DNA of 64,000 bases from Ferrimonas sp044433165. GTDB taxonomy: Bacteria > Pseudomonadota > Gammaproteobacteria > Enterobacterales > Shewanellaceae. The notes below the pieces were generated by a model. The model did no database searches. It was given only the letters and a program-made list of their open reading frames with translations, and was not told the origin of the DNA. A program made the translations under genes and the position numbers. The stretch is taken from the NCBI GenBank assembly GCA_044433165.1, contig JAWXTX010000001.1, positions 1 to 64,000 on the forward strand, given 5' to 3'. This document shows positions 61,001 through 64,000 of this stretch, piece after piece. Numbering within the stretch: the first letter of the stretch is position 1; every line of letters begins with the position of its first letter.

Positions 61001-62487
61001 AGTACGGCAATGGGGGTGTCATCGCCCATCGAACCAACCGCTTCTGCGCCACCTTGTGCTAATGGCCAGATGATCTCACGCAGCTCTTCACGGCTGAGGT
61101 TAAACAGCTTTTGGTATTGCGACAGCGTGCCTTCATCCATGCTGGCTTGGCCGGTGGCGTACAGTTCAACCTGTTCAGCATCGATTAAGGTGCGGGCATT
61201 GACCTTCATCCATTCACCATAAGGATGGCGATTTTTTAAATCCTGATCAATCTCAAAAGAGGTGAGTAATTTGCCGGTATAGGTATCTAAAACCAGCAGC
61301 TCTCCGGGGCCAACACGGCCTTTTTGAACTACCTCATCTGGGGCGTAATCCCAGATCCCAATTTCAGAGGACAGGGTTAGCAAGCGATCTTTGGTGATGG
61401 TAAAGCGGGCAGGGCGCAGGCCATTACGGTCCACCGCACAGGCGGCGTGGCGGCCATTGGTTAAGACCACGCCAGCAGGGCCATCCCATGGCTCCATATG
61501 CATGGAGTTAAAGTCATAAAAGGCTTTGAGATCGTTATCCATTTCTGGATTTGATTGCCACGCTGGTGGGATCAGCAAACGCATGGCGCGCTTGATGTCC
61601 ATGCCGCCGGCTAGCAGTAATTCCAGCATGTTATCGAGGCTGGATGAATCCGAGCCGCTTTGGTTCACAAAAGGCGCGGCATCTTGTAAATCGGGGATCA
61701 ACGGCGTTGCAAATTTATATTGGCGCGCTTCTGCCCACTGGCGATTACCAGCAATGGTGTTAATTTCGCCATTGTGAGCTAAGTAGCGGAACGGCTGCGC
61801 CAGTTGCCAACGAGGCTGAGTATTAGTTGAAAAGCGTTGATGAAATAAACAGATGGCGCTTTTCATGCGCAGATCGGCCAAATCAGGATAGAAGGCTGGC
61901 AGATCTTTTGGCAGGGTGAGTCCTTTGTAAACCACGCTGGTACCCGACAGACTCGAGACGTAGAAGTCAGGATCGTCGCTGAGCGCTTGTTCAATTCGGC
62001 GGCGTGCCATGTATAACCGGCGTTCGAGATCTTTGCTGCGCCACCCCACAGGGGCGTTGATGAACGCTTGCCACATGGCGGGTACGTCTTGGGCGGCAAT
62101 TTCCCCCAATGCCTCCGCATTGGTGGGCACTTCTCGCCAGCCAAGCAGGGTTAAGGTTTCCCGCTCCAATTCGTTTTTAATGATGTTCTTGGCGTGCGCT
62201 TGGCGTACCGGATCATGGCTCAGCATGAGCATGCCAATGGCGTATTTACTGGATAAGCGCCATTGTTGCTCTTGGGCAATGTGTTCAAAGAACTCATGAG
62301 GTTTGGCCATCAATAAGCCGCAACCATCGCCGGTTTTGCCATCGGCGCCGACGGCACCGCGGTGTTGGAGGCGATCTAATGCAGCAATGGCAGTGCGAAC
62401 CACACGATGGCTGCCTTCGCCCTCCATATGGGCAATCAAACCGAAGCCACAATTTTCGCGTTCGAACTGTGGTTGTAAAAGGCTCAT
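58033..62487 (-). CDS. gltB: Glutamate synthase large subunit
   Basis: Start at ATG 62487 (MSLLQPQFERENCGFG), with GGAGG about 8 bases upstream, gives 1484 residues. The first 12 residues are a propeptide: Cys13 becomes the N-terminal nucleophile of the glutamine amidotransferase domain. The central and FMN-binding domains have GEGGEDPRRL and SVKLVSEPGIGTIACGV, and the [3Fe-4S] cysteines lie in CKYLRICHLNNC. The C-terminal beta-helix contains repeated G-x-x-G-G turns. It makes two glutamates from glutamine and 2-oxoglutarate. It is followed by gltD and divergent from yhcC, as in E. coli. Confidence 0.98.
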   Translation of the reverse strand: MSLLQPQFERENCGFGLIAHMEGEGSHRVVRTAIAALDRLQHRGAVGADGKTGDGCGLLMAKPHEFFEHIAQEQQWRLSSKYAIGMLMLSHDPVRQAHAKNIIKNELERETLTLLGWREVPTNAEALGEIAAQDVPAMWQAFINAPVGWRSKDLERRLYMARRRIEQALSDDPDFYVSSLSGTSVVYKGLTLPKDLPAFYPDLADLRMKSAICLFHQRFSTNTQPRWQLAQPFRYLAHNGEINTIAGNRQWAEARQYKFATPLIPDLQDAAPFVNQSGSDSSSLDNMLELLLAGGMDIKRAMRLLIPPAWQSNPEMDNDLKAFYDFNSMHMEPWDGPAGVVLTNGRHAACAVDRNGLRPARFTITKDRLLTLSSEIGIWDYAPDEVVQKGRVGPGELLVLDTYTGKLLTSFEIDQDLKNRHPYGEWMKVNARTLIDAEQVELYATGQASMDEGTLSQYQKLFNLSREELREIIWPLAQGGAEAVGSMGDDTPIAVLSGQVRSLYDYFRQQFAQVTNPPIDPLRERHVMSLSTCIGKEQNPFNETYGLANRVLLQSPVLLYSDFQQLRSLDNEHFRSELISLSYDPQEGLKTAIERICLQAQQAASGGATMVILSDRHISAEQLLIPAAMAVGAVQRNLVVNQLRCDANIIVETGSARDPHHFAVLLGFGATAIYPYLAYESLAALAQQQQQGHQLRELQLKYRTGLDKGLLKILSKMGISTVASYRCAHLFEAIGLADEVVALCFHGVTNRIKGANFEDIEADQAQLHQHAFQRHQPLRHGGLLKFVHGGEYHCFNPDVVQQLQQAVNHQDAAAWARYRTLVDERPVATLRDLLNVDTRAAEPLDETQVEGVEKLFWRFDTAAMSVGALGPEAHEALAIAMNRLGGHSNSGEGGEDPRRLNGPGNSRIKQVASGRFGVTAAYLMSADVIQIKVAQGAKPGEGGQLPGDKVSAEIASLRYSRPGVTLISPPPHHDIYSIEDLAQLIFDLKQINPKARISVKLVSEPGIGTIACGVAKANADMITVSGYDGGTGASPLTSIHYAGSPWELGLAEVHQALVANNLRHKVMLQVDGGLKTGLDVIKGALLGAESFGFGTAPMVALGCKYLRICHLNNCATGVATQDNRLRERHYHGTPEKVMQFFQFIAADVRQWLVALGVTEFNHIIGRSDWLRQLPGQTGRQQRLDLAPIMHRAIASKRTSVFNTIRNHPDDQGLANQQMLALALEAVQNGSGGAFCMTLNNTDRSIGATLSGHIAQRWGNQGMAATPIEFYFQGTAGQSFGVFNVGGLKLTLSGDANDYVGKGMTGGELVVRTPEGVAYDSHESVIIGNTCLYGATGGRLFASGQAGERFAVRNSGAVAVIEGCGDNGCEYMTGGVVVILGKTGVNFGAGMTGGFAYVFDQHNDFERRLNGELVELMSVTEPMVQHHLKQLLQAHLENTGSARAADILADLTHWLPRFKLVKPKTSQIQELLSLSTQQTITVQAS

Positions 62488-62565
62488 AGAGGATCCTCCG
62501 CCTGCTGTGTTTGCTTCTTTTATCCCTGTCACATCGACGCATATCACTATGCAATAGGACGGCTT

Positions 62566-62594
62566 AAATTACTGGCCGAGTAAAACGTGGTCAA
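62566..62594 (-). promoter_or_regulatory. gltBD promoter
   Basis: On the minus strand TTGACC (62589-62594) and TAATTT (62566-62571) are 17 bases apart, giving a leader of about 70 nt before gltB. Confidence 0.55.
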
Positions 62595-62763
62595 CTGAGG
62601 CAAGGCGTTATGATAACTGGGGATTATCAGATATATCGGTAGGCTCGTACGCAATGTAGGGGGGTCTTTGCGTCACTAAAATGGCGTGAATACGCGCCCT
62701 TGCTGATGGCTTTATTGTATGTGACGGGAGCAAACAAATCGTGAACAAGCTCGCAACCTTGAA

Positions 62764-62786
62764 CAAAAAAAGGGCATGCCTTGCCC
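62764..62786 (-). terminator. Orphan terminator-like hairpin upstream of gltB
   Basis: On the minus strand GGGCA-AGGCA-TGCCC is followed by seven T. The stem is only 5 bp. No gene lies upstream on that strand until far beyond yhcC, so it could end an antisense or leader transcript, or be fortuitous. Confidence 0.35.
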
Positions 62787-62924
62787 CAAAATAGTGCCTT
62801 TTTTATCGCTTAATAATTGCTGTTTATTCTTTTTAGGGTGCGACCTTGCGTGATCTGGATCGCCTTACCGCTGGGCGAGTTCTGGTAGAGTTGCGCGCTT
62901 TTCGGCCGTTACAGAGTGTGGTTC

Positions 62925-63857
62925 ATGGGCTTAGATAAATACGTATATACCCTCGGCCGTTATATGACGCAGCGCTACGGCAGCAAGATCCATAAGCTGA
63001 CCATTGATGCGGCGTTTACCTGCCCGAACCGCGATGGCAGTTTGGGCCGTGGCGGCTGTACGTTTTGCAATGTGTCCTCGTTCAGTGCCGAGCATGGCAG
63101 TAATGCTTCCGTGGCAGAGCAGTTGCAGGCAGGAAAAGCGCGGCGTGGTGGTCAACATAAGCGCTATATGGCTTATTTTCAGGCCTACACCTCTACCTAT
63201 GATGAATATCAGGTACTCAAAGCCAAATACCAGCAAGCGCTGGATGTCTCTGACATAGTGGGCTTATGCGTGGGAACGCGGCCAGATTGCGTTTCGGATG
63301 AGGTGCTGGAATTGCTGGTGAGCTACCAGCAGCAAGGGCTGGAGGTGTGGCTCGAACTGGGGTTGCAAACCGCTCACGATGACACCTTAAAGCGGATTAA
63401 TCGTGGCCACGATTTTGCCGCTTATGTTGATACAGTTCAACGTGCGCGCCAAGTGGGCATTAAAGTGTGCACGCATTTGATTTTAGGGTTACCGGGGGAA
63501 ACCCCTGAACACGCTCATCAAACCTTGGATCGCGTTTTAGCGGTGGGGGTTGATGGCTTAAAGCTGCATCCATTACACGTGGTGGAAAACAGCACCATGG
63601 CCAAACAGTGGCAAGCAGAGCGATTGCCATTGTGGCCGCTGGCGCGCTATGTGGAGACCGTTGGCGCGCTGATCCGCCACACGCCTCCGACGGTGGTGTT
63701 TCATCGGGTTAGCGCCTATGCGCGGCCACCTGAGTTATTAGCACCGGATTGGTGTGCCGATAAATGGCTGGCGATGAATGCGATTGTGGCGGACTTGGCC
63801 GAGCATGGTGGCCAAGGCACGGCGCTGACTGAACGGGCGCCATCGGTAAATTGTTAA
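62925..63857 (+). CDS. yhcC: TIGR01212 family radical SAM protein YhcC
   Basis: From ATG 62925 (MGLDKYVYTLGRYM) the protein has 310 residues, close to E. coli YhcC. The N-terminal cluster motif is C-x11-C-x2-C in CPNRDGSLGRGGCTFC; further blocks are IVGLCVGTRPDCVSDEVLELL, WLELGLQTAHDDTLKRINRGHD and HLILGLPGE. It belongs to the Elp3-like radical SAM group, probably acting on tRNA or another macromolecule; the substrate is not settled. A GTG 9 bases upstream is a possible but less likely start. It is divergent from gltB. Confidence 0.95.
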   Translation: MGLDKYVYTLGRYMTQRYGSKIHKLTIDAAFTCPNRDGSLGRGGCTFCNVSSFSAEHGSNASVAEQLQAGKARRGGQHKRYMAYFQAYTSTYDEYQVLKAKYQQALDVSDIVGLCVGTRPDCVSDEVLELLVSYQQQGLEVWLELGLQTAHDDTLKRINRGHDFAAYVDTVQRARQVGIKVCTHLILGLPGETPEHAHQTLDRVLAVGVDGLKLHPLHVVENSTMAKQWQAERLPLWPLARYVETVGALIRHTPPTVVFHRVSAYARPPELLAPDWCADKWLAMNAIVADLAEHGGQGTALTERAPSVNC

Positions 63858-63884
63858 GTGAAAAAGTGCGCTATTGAGTTATAA

Positions 63885-63910
63885 AAAACGGGAGCTTAAG
63901 CTCCCGTTTT
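63885..63910. terminator. Bidirectional terminator after yhcC
   Basis: A 26-bp perfect palindrome: AAAACGGGAGCTT and AAGCTCCCGTTTT, with A- and T-rich flanks. It serves yhcC and the convergent partial gene. Confidence 0.92.
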
Positions 63911-63949
63911 GGTTGTTAGTACTTTGAGTTGAGCGCTGACAATGGCGCG

Positions 63950-64000
63950 TTACGGTGCGCGAAAATCGATTTGGTACTGGGCAAACCCTTGGCCATCGTC
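63950..64000 (-). CDS. 3' end of an unidentified gene (partial)
   Basis: The minus strand is open from the window edge to a TAA at 63950-63952 and encodes DDGQGFAQYQIDFRAP as the C-terminal residues. The palindromic terminator 40 bases beyond supports a real gene end. In E. coli arcB is next to yhcC, but this tail does not look like the ArcB phosphotransfer domain. The fragment is too short to identify. Confidence 0.5.
   Translation of the reverse strand, partial: DDGQGFAQYQIDFRAP

Larger units (their letters stand above)
62488..62924. other. Divergent gltB-yhcC intergenic region
   Basis: 437 bp. It holds the gltB promoter (62566-62594), the palindrome TGATAA-N7-TTATCA (62611-62629) just upstream of it as a possible operator, and a terminator-like hairpin at 62764-62786 (GGGCA-TGCCT-TGCCC with a 7-A/T tract, oriented for the minus strand) that follows no annotated gene. 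No ORF or tRNA is seen. Confidence 0.5.

Noticed and set aside
1..64000. CRISPR arrays, insertion sequences, prophage or defence islands
   Set aside because: No regularly spaced repeats, transposase, integrase, restriction or toxin-antitoxin signatures were seen on either strand.

Overview
The window reads as chromosomal DNA of a marine-type gammaproteobacterium close to Alteromonadales or Aeromonadales (Shewanella, Ferrimonas, Aeromonas and relatives). The pointers are a sodium-type PomAB stator beside xseB-ispA-dxs, secreted nucleases with GlyGly-CTERM tails, a TIGR04219-type outer membrane protein, and E. coli-like housekeeping order (trmB/mutY/yggX, leuS-lptE-holA-nadD-rsfS-rlmH-mrdA-rodA, gltBD/yhcC). 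I see no phage, insertion sequence, integron, CRISPR array, tRNA or rRNA. Genus is not assigned.

Layout. 1-2.9 kb: a peptide-type ABC transporter (fused two-domain ATPase, then a binding protein running off the left edge). 2.9-3.85 kb: about 0.94 kb without a credible gene. 3.85-10.3 kb: a probable three-gene operon of porin, ExeM/NucH-type nuclease and endonuclease I. Both nucleases carry an N-terminal lamin-tail domain and a C-terminal surface-sorting tail, which suggests extracellular DNA degradation and uptake of the products. 10.7-14 kb: yggX and mutY, trmB, glutaminase. 14.2-18 kb: LysR regulator, a candidate structured small RNA, mscS, an orphan ArsR, a small membrane protein. 18-25 kb: ygfZ, an SDR-like protein lacking the usual catalytic Tyr with two tiny coupled ORFs, metA with met boxes, an MFS carrier with a small upstream ORF, an HNH-like protein and a crotonase.

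24.7-32 kb holds envelope and export functions: PCu(A)C copper chaperone, TIGR04219-type OMP, a lipoprotein, YjbH, and an EmrAB-like efflux pair. 32-37 kb: isoprenoid precursor genes (xseB-ispA-dxs) divergent from pomAB, which has a good sigma-28 promoter match. 37-40 kb: a TPR-GAF-GGDEF protein and an alpha/beta hydrolase. 40.3-52.5 kb: a long minus-strand cluster for cell elongation and ribosome/replication housekeeping (leuS, lptE, holA, nadD, rsfS, rlmH, mrdA, rodA, mltB, rlpA, dacA). 52.6-64 kb: ybeL-like zinc ribbon, ettA, glyA, gltBD, yhcC and the 3' end of one more gene.

Most of the window is ordinary core genome. The parts most worth a second look are the porin/two-nuclease operon, the promoter-hairpins-terminator unit at about 15.3-15.5 kb (candidate sRNA), the pseudoknot-capable spacer between lptE and holA, and the SDR-like gene with its coupled small ORFs. 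I did not find convincing evidence of a wholly new defence or mobile system.
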